A stretch of 13,727 nt of DNA, taken from positions 1-13,727 of the forward strand of contig CAZNQW010000097.1 in the NCBI GenBank assembly GCA_964575225.1. The letters run 5' to 3'. Source of the stretch: CAZNQW01 sp964575225 (GTDB taxonomy: Bacteria > Chloroflexota > Anaerolineae > JAAYZQ01). Numbering within the stretch: position 1 is the first letter of the stretch; each line of letters begins with the position of its first letter. This document shows, one piece after another, positions 5,578-11,144 of this stretch. Made by a program: the position numbers and the translations under genes. The notes beneath the pieces were generated by a model. That model ran no database searches, had not been told where the DNA came from, and worked only from the letters and a program-made list of their open reading frames with translations.

Positions 5578-5868
5578 TCGGCCATTGGTTCCCATCTGAC
5601 AGCGTTTTGGACTGATCTTGGATCGATCCCCAGGGATGAGGCCATCTACGGTGTGCGTCCTAGACTATTTCTTCTATGGAACATCCGTTCCTCATCTTTT
5701 TGTTGTAGTGGGGGGGCGTCGGGCACCAGACTCGCCCCAGTGACGCGCATTGGGGATGAGGTTTGTACCGGCGTGACGGGCTGGCGCGGGGGTGACGGCC
5801 CAATCGCCATCACGGATGCCGTCGCCCCGTACAGCCCATCCCAAATGAAAAGGGTACGCGGCGCCGGC
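5578..5868. other. Intergenic region after the large kinase gene, no gene
   Basis: This is about 290 bases between the stop of the large kinase and the peptide-operon promoter. The only structure I see is a weak hairpin at 5735-5755 (CCCCA...TGGGG) without a T-run, which could end the kinase transcript. A long plus-strand frame crossing here and running into the kinase gene is an antisense shadow. Confidence 0.6.
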
Positions 5869-6462
5869 TCAAGCCGGGTGGCTGGGCAGGGTAAAGAAAA
5901 AGAGGCTCCCAGCACCCGGTTCGCCCATGCTTTCGATGCCTACATCGCCCCCCAGTTTGTACACAATGCGCTGCACAATGGACAGGCCCAGGCCATGTCC
6001 CTCTGCCCGAGATGTGTGGAGCCGTTCAAATGGGGTGAACAGGCGCAGTTGCTCATCGGGGGTCAAGCCCGGCCCGTTGTCGCGCACCCAAAAGCGGACG
6101 GTTCCGTTATCGGCAGGCCCGGCGCCCAATTGCACGACCGGGGGATGCCCCCCATACTTGAGGGCGTTGCTGATATAGTTGGCCCACACGGCCTCGACCC
6201 AGGGCGCATAGCCGACGGCTTGGGGCCACTCATCGGGCAACACAAGGGTCCCCTGCCGCTCGCGGATCTCGAGTCCGAGGCGCTCTTGCGCCCGTCTGAC
6301 AACAAGAGCCATGTCCAGTGGTTCTTTGCAGATGTCTTCCACCTGGCGCACACTGGCCAAGAGCAACAGGTCGTCGATGATCGTGACCATTCGCCTGCCG
6401 TGGCGGGTGATCACCTGCATGCCCTCGACAATGGCCTCGTCTGGCAGGGTGGTGATGGTCTG
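5869..6462 (-). pseudogene. Detached HATPase module of the large histidine kinase
   Basis: This is the C-terminal catalytic part of the 7TM kinase, continuing in the same frame after an in-frame TAG (6463-6465). It gives 197 aa to the TGA at 5869. The first in-frame ATG is at 6420 (14 codons in), giving 183 aa. It completes the second HisKA helix (RHGRRMVTIIDDLLLLASVR) and then shows the N box WANYISNALKYGG, G1 DNGPGL, F box TPFERL and G2 GHGLGLSIVQ. All ATP-binding motifs are intact, which argues for a recent break, readthrough or a sequence error. No convincing ribosome site precedes the ATG at 6420. As a separate protein it would lack its phosphoacceptor histidine, though complementation between the two fragments is conceivable. 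Confidence 0.85.
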
Positions 6463-9063
6463 CTACAACATCTCGGCGTAGCCAATGAGGGTGGTGAGCG
6501 GGTTTTTGAGGTCGTGGGCCACGGTGTGGGCAAAGGCGCTCAGTTCAGCGTTCTGCGATTCCAGTTCCACCGCGTGTTGGAGCAAGGCCTCTTCGGCCTG
6601 CTTGCGTTCGGCAATCTCTTGCATTGCCCGTTGGTGGAGCTGGGCCTGGCGGATGGCGACTGCCAGCAGAATGGCCACTTCGGTGGCAATGGCGATCTCG
6701 ACGGACGAAAACGCCTGCGGCTCGTGCGACTCAAAGCTGAGGGTGCCCACCAATTCGTCCTGGACGAACAGGGGGACGACCAGGTACGATTCGATGCCGG
6801 CCTCCCACAACTTTTCCTGGAGCGCCGACCGGTGGGGCAGGGTTGAAAGGTGCGCTGCGCCATGGACCCGTCCCGCGGTCAACGTCGGATCGTCGAACAA
6901 TTCCCGATAGGAGCCCAGATCGGGCCAGGGTTCCATATCGGAGGTCGACTCGGCGGCCAGTAGCCGGACCCCCTTCTCCTCATCGCGCACCATGACCATG
7001 GTGCGCTGGCAGGGGATCAGGTGGCGGATGCGCCCCACGGCAGCCACGGCGATATTTTCGGGCAACCGAGCCGCAAGGATCGCCTGATCGATCTCGTGCA
7101 AAATGCGCAGTCGTTCCGAAGATTTCTTAAGATCTTCTTCCACGCGCAGGCGGGCCGAGAACTCGTAGGCGTTCTCCAGCAGAGCGGCAATCTGATCGGC
7201 CATCAATTGGGCCAGGGCCTCATCAGTCGCAGAGAAAGCATCCACCTGGCCACTGCTGAGGGAAAGGGTGCCGAGCACTTCCCCGCGGACCATGAGGGGG
7301 ACCACCAACAGCGAGTGGTACAAGGTGGGTAGATCGGCGGTGACAAATCGATTATCCCTTGCCACGTCAGGCACGTTGATGAGCCGCTTCTGCTGGAGGG
7401 CGAGTCCGGCGATTCCTTGGCCGCGGCGAAAGACGGGCAAGGTGCGGGTCAGATGCGCTTGGTCGCTGGTGGCCACTGTGAACAACGTCTCTCTGTCGGC
7501 GCCGAGCCATTGGACCGTGCCCCGGTCGGCCGTCGGCAAGATGTCTACGGCCGAGGCGATGGCTTGGGCGAGGGCTTCGTCCACCTGCCGTGTGGTGGTC
7601 AACACCCGGCTCAGCTCCAGCAGTTTGGTCAGGGTATCCCGGGTACGTTTGCGATCGGTGATATCCTTTTGAATGGCGACATAGTGGGCGATGGCGCCCT
7701 CGCGGTTGACGACGGGAGAGAGGGTAATCTCTTCCCACAACTGAGCGCCATCCTTGCGCCGGTCCAGGCATTCGCCATGCCACACCCGTCCTGTCGTCAG
7801 GGCCTGCAAGATCTCTCGGGGCGAAACCTCCTGGATGTTTCCAGGCCGCAACACGTGGAGAAGTTGGCCCAACACCTCCTGCCGGGAATAGCCGGTGTTT
7901 TCTTCGAATCCCCGGTTGACATACTCGATCCGGCCCTCCAGGTCGGTGATAATGACCGAGTCACTGCTCTGCTCCACGGCCTGCGAAAGCTTGCGCAACT
8001 CGATGTTCTGCTCCTGAAGGGTCTGTTGGGTTTTGCGCAAGGTGGTGGTATCGCGCAGGACCACCACTTGGCCCACAATGCGCCCTTTGCGGTCCTGCAG
8101 CCACGACCGCGTCCAGTCGTACATCTGCCCGGTATTCTCGTCTTGAATGGCCATCTCTACCGCAGGAACCCGGAGATCCTCGAGATGCTGGACAATCTCG
8201 GGCCAGCGGGCCAAAACCTCGGCCGCCGGTTTGCCTACCGCTTCCGATGCCGAAAGGCCGAGGATACGGGCCGCCGCCGGATTCAGATCGACGATGCATC
8301 GGTGTTCCTCCATCACGATCACGCCGTCAGCGATGTGGTCGAGCACCGTGTAGCGGGCCACCCGCCGAAGGTCAAACAATCGGTAACGGAACAGGCCCCA
8401 GATGATGATCAGCCCGCTGGTGGCAAAGGTAAAGGGGGTCAGATCCAAATAGCCCGACGGGTTCCGTTGGGCCAGGCGCATTATGTTGGCGGCCCAAGGC
8501 GCGACAATACTGATCAGGACAATGACAATCTGGGGCCGATAGAGCTGGGACACCCGGTGGAGGGCTCGGATGAGGAGCGCCGTGGCGATCAGGATACAGG
8601 CATACGAATAGGCTGCATGGGCCCAGAACACAGGGCCATATTGAAAGGTGAATTGGGCGTTGGGCGGAGCACCGACCAGCTCAACACGGGACCAGATCCA
8701 GCCATGGGCCTCATTGATCCACGCCAGGATCAGGGTGACCGCAGGGACGATAAAAAGGGCGACCAATAGGCCTCGATTGAACAGACCCCTCATATCGAGA
8801 TACTCGAGAACGATGATCAAAAGCAGGGGGCCCACCACCGTAATGCCCAGATACTGGGCCTTGGCCCAGAACAGCTTGACCGAGGGATCGACAAAGGTCA
8901 GTTCCAGGGCATAGGCCAGCGTCCACTCGGCGGCAGCCAGCATAAACAGCGCGGCAGGCAAGGCCCCCGGGGAAGGGCGCCGCCGCCAGGCGTATGCAGC
9001 CACCGTGAGGGAGACCAGCGAGCAGCCAACTAGGACGAACGCGTAAGGATCAGCATGTATCAC
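6463..9063 (-). CDS. Large membrane histidine kinase, 7TM-PAS-PAS-GAF-GAF-HisKA, ending at an internal TAG
   Basis: This is the N-terminal 866 aa of a sensor kinase. Order: HisKA_7TM-type membrane region (about 10-230, with FWAKAQYLGITVVGP and FRYRLFDLRRV as markers), PAS 1 (240-345), a coiled linker, PAS 2 (360-475, NRGFEENTGYSRQEVLGQ), GAF 1 (480-630), GAF 2 (655-805), coiled coil, then the HisKA box FAHTVAHDLKNPLTTLIGYA with H850. It stops at TAG just after GYAEML, inside the dimerisation domain. The ATPase follows in frame (5869-6462), so the original gene spanned both. The open frame reaches 9168, but a near-consensus promoter (9106-9134) lies inside that extension, so I prefer a downstream GTG: 9063 (GGGTG 7 nt upstream) or 9072. 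Start confidence is low. Sensing probably involves the 7TM, PAS and GAF ligands; targets are unknown. Candidate partners are the stand-alone receivers nearby. Confidence 0.85.
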   Translation of the reverse strand: MIHADPYAFVLVGCSLVSLTVAAYAWRRRPSPGALPAALFMLAAAEWTLAYALELTFVDPSVKLFWAKAQYLGITVVGPLLLIIVLEYLDMRGLFNRGLLVALFIVPAVTLILAWINEAHGWIWSRVELVGAPPNAQFTFQYGPVFWAHAAYSYACILIATALLIRALHRVSQLYRPQIVIVLISIVAPWAANIMRLAQRNPSGYLDLTPFTFATSGLIIIWGLFRYRLFDLRRVARYTVLDHIADGVIVMEEHRCIVDLNPAAARILGLSASEAVGKPAAEVLARWPEIVQHLEDLRVPAVEMAIQDENTGQMYDWTRSWLQDRKGRIVGQVVVLRDTTTLRKTQQTLQEQNIELRKLSQAVEQSSDSVIITDLEGRIEYVNRGFEENTGYSRQEVLGQLLHVLRPGNIQEVSPREILQALTTGRVWHGECLDRRKDGAQLWEEITLSPVVNREGAIAHYVAIQKDITDRKRTRDTLTKLLELSRVLTTTRQVDEALAQAIASAVDILPTADRGTVQWLGADRETLFTVATSDQAHLTRTLPVFRRGQGIAGLALQQKRLINVPDVARDNRFVTADLPTLYHSLLVVPLMVRGEVLGTLSLSSGQVDAFSATDEALAQLMADQIAALLENAYEFSARLRVEEDLKKSSERLRILHEIDQAILAARLPENIAVAAVGRIRHLIPCQRTMVMVRDEEKGVRLLAAESTSDMEPWPDLGSYRELFDDPTLTAGRVHGAAHLSTLPHRSALQEKLWEAGIESYLVVPLFVQDELVGTLSFESHEPQAFSSVEIAIATEVAILLAVAIRQAQLHQRAMQEIAERKQAEEALLQHAVELESQNAELSAFAHTVAHDLKNPLTTLIGYAEML

Positions 9064-9105
9064 GATATGCACCCACGCGATCTGATAAAAGAATTCACCA
9101 AAAAC

Positions 9106-9134
9106 AGTATACAAGAATCCTAAACCTTTGTCAA
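9106..9134 (-). promoter_or_regulatory. Near-consensus sigma-70 promoter of the large kinase
   Basis: On the minus strand TTGACA (9134 to 9129) is followed after exactly 17 bp by TATACT (9111 to 9106). This is the best promoter match in the window together with that at 11079. Transcription would start near 9099, which excludes start codons at 9168 and 9147 and favours the GTG codons at 9072 or 9063. Confidence 0.75.
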
Positions 9135-9240
9135 CAACCCAGTTCATTTGGTTTAGGGGCCGATGCAACGTCTGGATTTCCCTTTATGGCTCGCCGCCCC
9201 CGCTCTCGGGGCTCGGAGAGGCTCGTGGGGAATGTAGGCC

Positions 9241-9405
9241 TTAATCGGGGACGGCGCTGGGCGGCGCATGCGTCGCCCGAGAGTCAACCACATTGCAGAA
9301 CAGATTGATGAGCTACTTCTCGTCGAGGGACTTGGCTGGTGTCTCGGCCAAGCGGGGGTCGGCGACGACCACCGCGAGGCATTGCGCCCGGGAGATGGCC
9401 ACGTT
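9241..9405 (-). pseudogene. C-terminal remnant of an SF1 (DNA2/NAM7-type) helicase
   Basis: Read from the gap edge, the minus strand gives NVAISRAQCLAVVVADPRLA (codons 1-20), then ETPAKSLDEK, a TAG at 9313-9315, then LINLFCNVV and a TAA at 9241. NVAISRA is helicase motif VI of superfamily 1. The following stretch matches, from memory, the C-terminus of AAA_12 helicases and RecB-like nuclease/helicase fusions (TM0106-like), whose usual wording near the break is EQMRLxNxLCR. The TAG falls inside this conserved stretch, so at least one further substitution accompanies it. The upstream part is lost in the N gap, so the gene's extent cannot be judged. Confidence 0.6.
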
Positions 9406-9415
9406 NNNNNNNNNN
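9406..9415. other. Scaffold gap (10 N)
   Basis: Ten Ns mark a join between two contigs. One side is a helicase-like frame cut in mid-motif, the other a gene terminator. The length is a placeholder and adjacency is only as good as the scaffolding. Confidence 0.99.
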
Positions 9416-9423
9416 TAGCCAAA

Positions 9424-9456
9424 AGGCCTCCGAGGTCGTTTCGACCTCGGAGGCCT
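9424..9456 (-). terminator. Rho-independent terminator of the YchF-like gene
   Basis: GGCCTCCGAGGTCG (9425-9438) and CGACCTCGGAGGCC (9442-9455) form a perfect 14-bp stem (15 with the flanking A-T pair) and a 3-nt loop. On the minus strand it is followed by TTTT. It lies 37 nt beyond the stop of the YchF-like gene and is oriented to end it. Confidence 0.9.
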
Positions 9457-9492
9457 CAAGTCACCGGCGGGCGCGGGTGGGCTGCGCTGCGA

Positions 9493-10581
9493 TCAGACGT
9501 TAAAGCGGATGGACAGCACGTCCCCATCCTTGACCACATAGTCCCGGCCTTGGAGGCGCATCACGCCCTTTTTGCGGGCCGCGTCCAACGACCCGGCGGC
9601 CACCAGATCGTCGTAGCCAATCTCTTCGGCGCGGATAAAGCCGCGGGCCAGATCGCTGTGGATGGCGCCGGCCGCCTCGAGCGCCGTGGCTCCCACCGGG
9701 ATGGTCCAACTTCGCACTTCATCTTCGCCCACGGTAAAGAAGGAATGGAGGCCCAGCAGTTGGTAGCTCTGCCGGATCATGCGGTTCAGTCCCGGCTCGG
9801 GAATGCCATATTCCTGCAAAAAGAGGGCTTGCTCTTCGGCGTCGAGTTGGGCAATCTCCATCTCCAGGCCGCCGCGCAGGCAGATCAGGGCCGAGTGCTT
9901 GTGCTCGTAGACGAGGTGATCGGCAGGATCCAGGCTGCCGCCATCGCCCACGTTCAACACCACCAGCACCGGCTTGGCGGTCAGGAACTGGTAGCCGCGG
10001 GTCAGGGTCTGCTCTTCGGGCGTCAGGTCGAGGTCGCGTACGGGCGTTTCCTGTTCCAGCGCCGTCTTGAGCCGGAGGAGCAACTCCTGCTGAACCTCGT
10101 CGCCGGGGCGCTCGGCGTATATCTTTTTCTTGGCCAAGCGCTGGCCCACCCGCTCCAGGCTGCGCTCGACGATCATCAGATCGGAGAACAGCAGCTCAAA
10201 GTCCATCGCCGCCAGGTCGCGGGCGGGATCGACGTCGCCGTTGGGGTGGGCCACATTCTCGTCCTGAAAAGTACGGACCACGTGCAAAAAGGCGTCGTTC
10301 TGGCTGACGGCGTTCAGCAGCGGCCCGCTCAGGCCGCCTTCCTGGCCGATGCCGACGCGCAGGCCAGCGATGTCGTTGTACACGATCTGGGCATGGGTGA
10401 CCTTGCGCGGCCGGAACATCTCGGCTAGCCGATCCACCCGGGGATCGGGCACGCGGACTGTGGCCTCGTGAGTCTCGACCTTGCCCGAACTAAAGGCGGT
10501 CGTTTCCACCTGGCTGTGGGTCAGGGCGTTAAATATCGTCGTTTTGGTGCTGTTGGGCAGCCCGATAATTCCAATTCTCAC
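9493..10581 (-). CDS. ychF: YchF-like TRAFAC GTPase/ATPase with altered P-loop
   Basis: This is a 362-aa cytoplasmic member of the Obg/YchF group, ribosome-associated NTPases linked to translation and stress responses. The GTG at 10581 is chosen because AGGAGG lies 6 nt upstream and the chain then begins VRIGIIGLPN, the usual YchF opening. Walker A reads GLPNSTKTT (7-15) where the common form is GLPNVGKST or GLPQSGKTT, so the Gly before the Lys is Thr. G3 is DIAG (70-73). The G4-like site is NVGD (210-213) rather than NKxD, as in YchF proteins that bind ATP. A C-terminal TGS domain spans about 275-360 (SWTIPVGATALEAAGAIHSD, then VKDGDVLSIRFNV). Length is normal for the family. It is monocistronic, with its own promoter and terminator. 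Confidence 0.9.
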   Translation of the reverse strand: MRIGIIGLPNSTKTTIFNALTHSQVETTAFSSGKVETHEATVRVPDPRVDRLAEMFRPRKVTHAQIVYNDIAGLRVGIGQEGGLSGPLLNAVSQNDAFLHVVRTFQDENVAHPNGDVDPARDLAAMDFELLFSDLMIVERSLERVGQRLAKKKIYAERPGDEVQQELLLRLKTALEQETPVRDLDLTPEEQTLTRGYQFLTAKPVLVVLNVGDGGSLDPADHLVYEHKHSALICLRGGLEMEIAQLDAEEQALFLQEYGIPEPGLNRMIRQSYQLLGLHSFFTVGEDEVRSWTIPVGATALEAAGAIHSDLARGFIRAEEIGYDDLVAAGSLDAARKKGVMRLQGRDYVVKDGDVLSIRFNV

Positions 10582-10615
10582 TTGCGTCCTCCTGAGGCAT
10601 CCGCCTGGCACATGA

Positions 10616-10644
10616 AAAAGCGACCGCGGGGGCCGCTTTGCCGG
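10616..10644 (-). promoter_or_regulatory. Terminator-like hairpin in the YchF-like leader
   Basis: On the minus strand AAAGCGGCC...GGTCGCTTT forms a GC-rich stem with one mismatch and ends in TTTTT. It lies between the predicted transcription start (about 10643) and the GTG. It could be an attenuator of the gene below it, or a relic terminator of an upstream gene now absent. Confidence 0.4.
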
Positions 10645-10649
10645 GCGCT

Positions 10650-10677
10650 ATTCTACCACAGCCGCGGAATTCGGCAA
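10650..10677 (-). promoter_or_regulatory. Promoter of the YchF-like gene
   Basis: On the minus strand TTGCCG (10677 to 10672), a 16-bp spacer and TAGAAT (10655 to 10650), preceded by TGG, make an extended -10 promoter. The leader to the GTG is about 62 nt. Confidence 0.65.
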
Positions 10678-10730
10678 GTCGGCAGGGGCACCTGGTAGGA
10701 CGGCCTGCGCATGTCGGGGCGCGGCAGCAT

Positions 10731-10769
10731 GGGCCCTGCCAAGGCAGGCCAATTGCCAAGGCAGGGCCC
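10731..10769. repeat. Long inverted repeat
   Basis: GGGCCCTGCC (10731-10740) pairs perfectly with GGCAGGGCCC (10760-10769). Inside, GGCA and TGCC continue the stem after an AA/AA bulge. The unit resembles a dispersed hairpin element rather than a terminator, having no T-run. Confidence 0.7.
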
Positions 10770-10800
10770 CCACTAGACATAGGAACTCGTCGCCCGGGTG

Positions 10801-10830
10801 GGTAGGGGCGGGTCTCAGACCCGCCCGTAC
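10801..10830. repeat. Interspersed palindromic repeat, family B
   Basis: GTAGGGGCGGGTCTCAGACC followed by CGCCCGTAC contains a dyad with perfect 10-bp arms (10806-10815, 10817-10826) around a single C. Units of the form GTAGGGGCG...CGCCCCTAC are widespread dispersed repeats in Chloroflexota and cyanobacteria, as I recall. Confidence 0.75.
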
Positions 10831-10866
10831 AAGAATGTGGGTACGGCAGGCCGCTCCTGAATCGAT

Positions 10867-10910
10867 GGGCCCCCGCGTTCGCCTGCCTGCGCAGGCAGGC
10901 GCGGGCGACG
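10867..10910. repeat. Interspersed palindromic repeat, family A, copy 3 with insert
   Basis: The CCCCCGCGTT half of the family A core is followed by a perfect 22-bp palindrome, CGCCTGCCTGC-GCAGGCAGGCG (10880-10901), then CGGGCGACG. The palindrome appears inserted between the two halves of the usual core. Part of it (TGCGCAGGCAGGCG) also accompanies copy 2. Confidence 0.75.
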
Positions 10911-10936
10911 TATGGGGCGGGGGCGACGCTCGCGCC

Positions 10937-10964
10937 GTCATGCCCGCGAACGCGGGCATCCATA
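10937..10964. repeat. Interspersed palindromic repeat, family A, copy 4
   Basis: GTCATGCCCGCGAACGCGGG followed by CATCCA: perfect 9-bp arms ATGCCCGCG and CGCGGGCAT around AA. It is inverted relative to copies 1-3 and is the best preserved form of the general GTCATnCCCGCG...CGCGGGnATCCA class. Confidence 0.85.
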
Positions 10965-10979
10965 CTATGTCGTAAACAA

Positions 10980-11007
10980 TTGGACCCCCGCTTCCGCGAG
11001 GGTGACG
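10980..11007. repeat. Interspersed palindromic repeat, family A, copy 5
   Basis: TTGGACCCCCGCTTCCGCGA followed by GGGTGACG. It is inverted to, and only about 15 nt from, copy 4, forming a head-to-head pair as is common for REP-type elements. Confidence 0.8.
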
Positions 11008-11078
11008 CACCGCTTGAGAGCGCTATGGCTTGGTACACAAGGACTTATACAGGGCCATGGCGGCACCGCGACGCCTGC

Positions 11079-11107
11079 TTGACAAATCGCCCTTGCGCTT
11101 GCATAAT
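11079..11107 (+). promoter_or_regulatory. Near-consensus promoter of the AKR-RidA gene
   Basis: TTGACA (11079-11084), a 17-bp spacer and CATAAT (11102-11107) match a housekeeping promoter at 11 of 12 positions. Transcription would begin near 11114, leaving a short leader with GAGAGG before the ATG at 11145. Confidence 0.8.
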
Positions 11108-11144
11108 AGGCCCGGCCCAATTTGTACCGAGAGGAAACCCAACC

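Larger units (their letters stand above)
9064..9492. other. Region between the large kinase and the YchF-like gene
   Basis: This stretch holds the kinase promoter (9106-9134), a small hairpin CCCCG-CTCT-CGGGG near 9196-9209, a helicase remnant (9241-9405), a 10-N gap (9406-9415) and the terminator of the YchF-like gene (9424-9456). I see no intact gene. The true distance across the Ns is unknown. Confidence 0.7.
10582..11144. other. Divergent intergenic region packed with palindromic repeats, no gene
   Basis: This is about 560 bases between the YchF-like gene and the AKR-RidA gene. It holds a promoter for each, the leader hairpin, and at least five palindromic repeat units (10731-10769, 10801-10830, 10867-10910, 10937-10964, 10980-11007). 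Short frames here encode repeat peptides such as WMPAFAGMT and GLRPAPT, which recur as false gene calls in repeat-rich genomes. I see no coding region. Confidence 0.8.

Noticed and set aside
5545..6846. 433-aa plus-strand open frame
   Set aside because: It runs antisense through the kinase HATPase and GAF regions, in which the minus strand carries clear motifs. The predicted protein is low in recognisable structure and reflects GC-rich codon bias.
7417..8769. 450-aa plus-strand open frame
   Set aside because: Antisense shadow of the PAS/GAF/7TM part of the large kinase; no domain is recognisable.
9268..10428. 386-aa plus-strand open frame across the N gap
   Set aside because: Antisense to the YchF-like gene and translated through Ns.
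10529..11038. Minus-strand frames with MDARVRGHDG and WMPAFAGMT
   Set aside because: These peptides are translations of the dispersed palindromic repeats and are known to create false gene calls.
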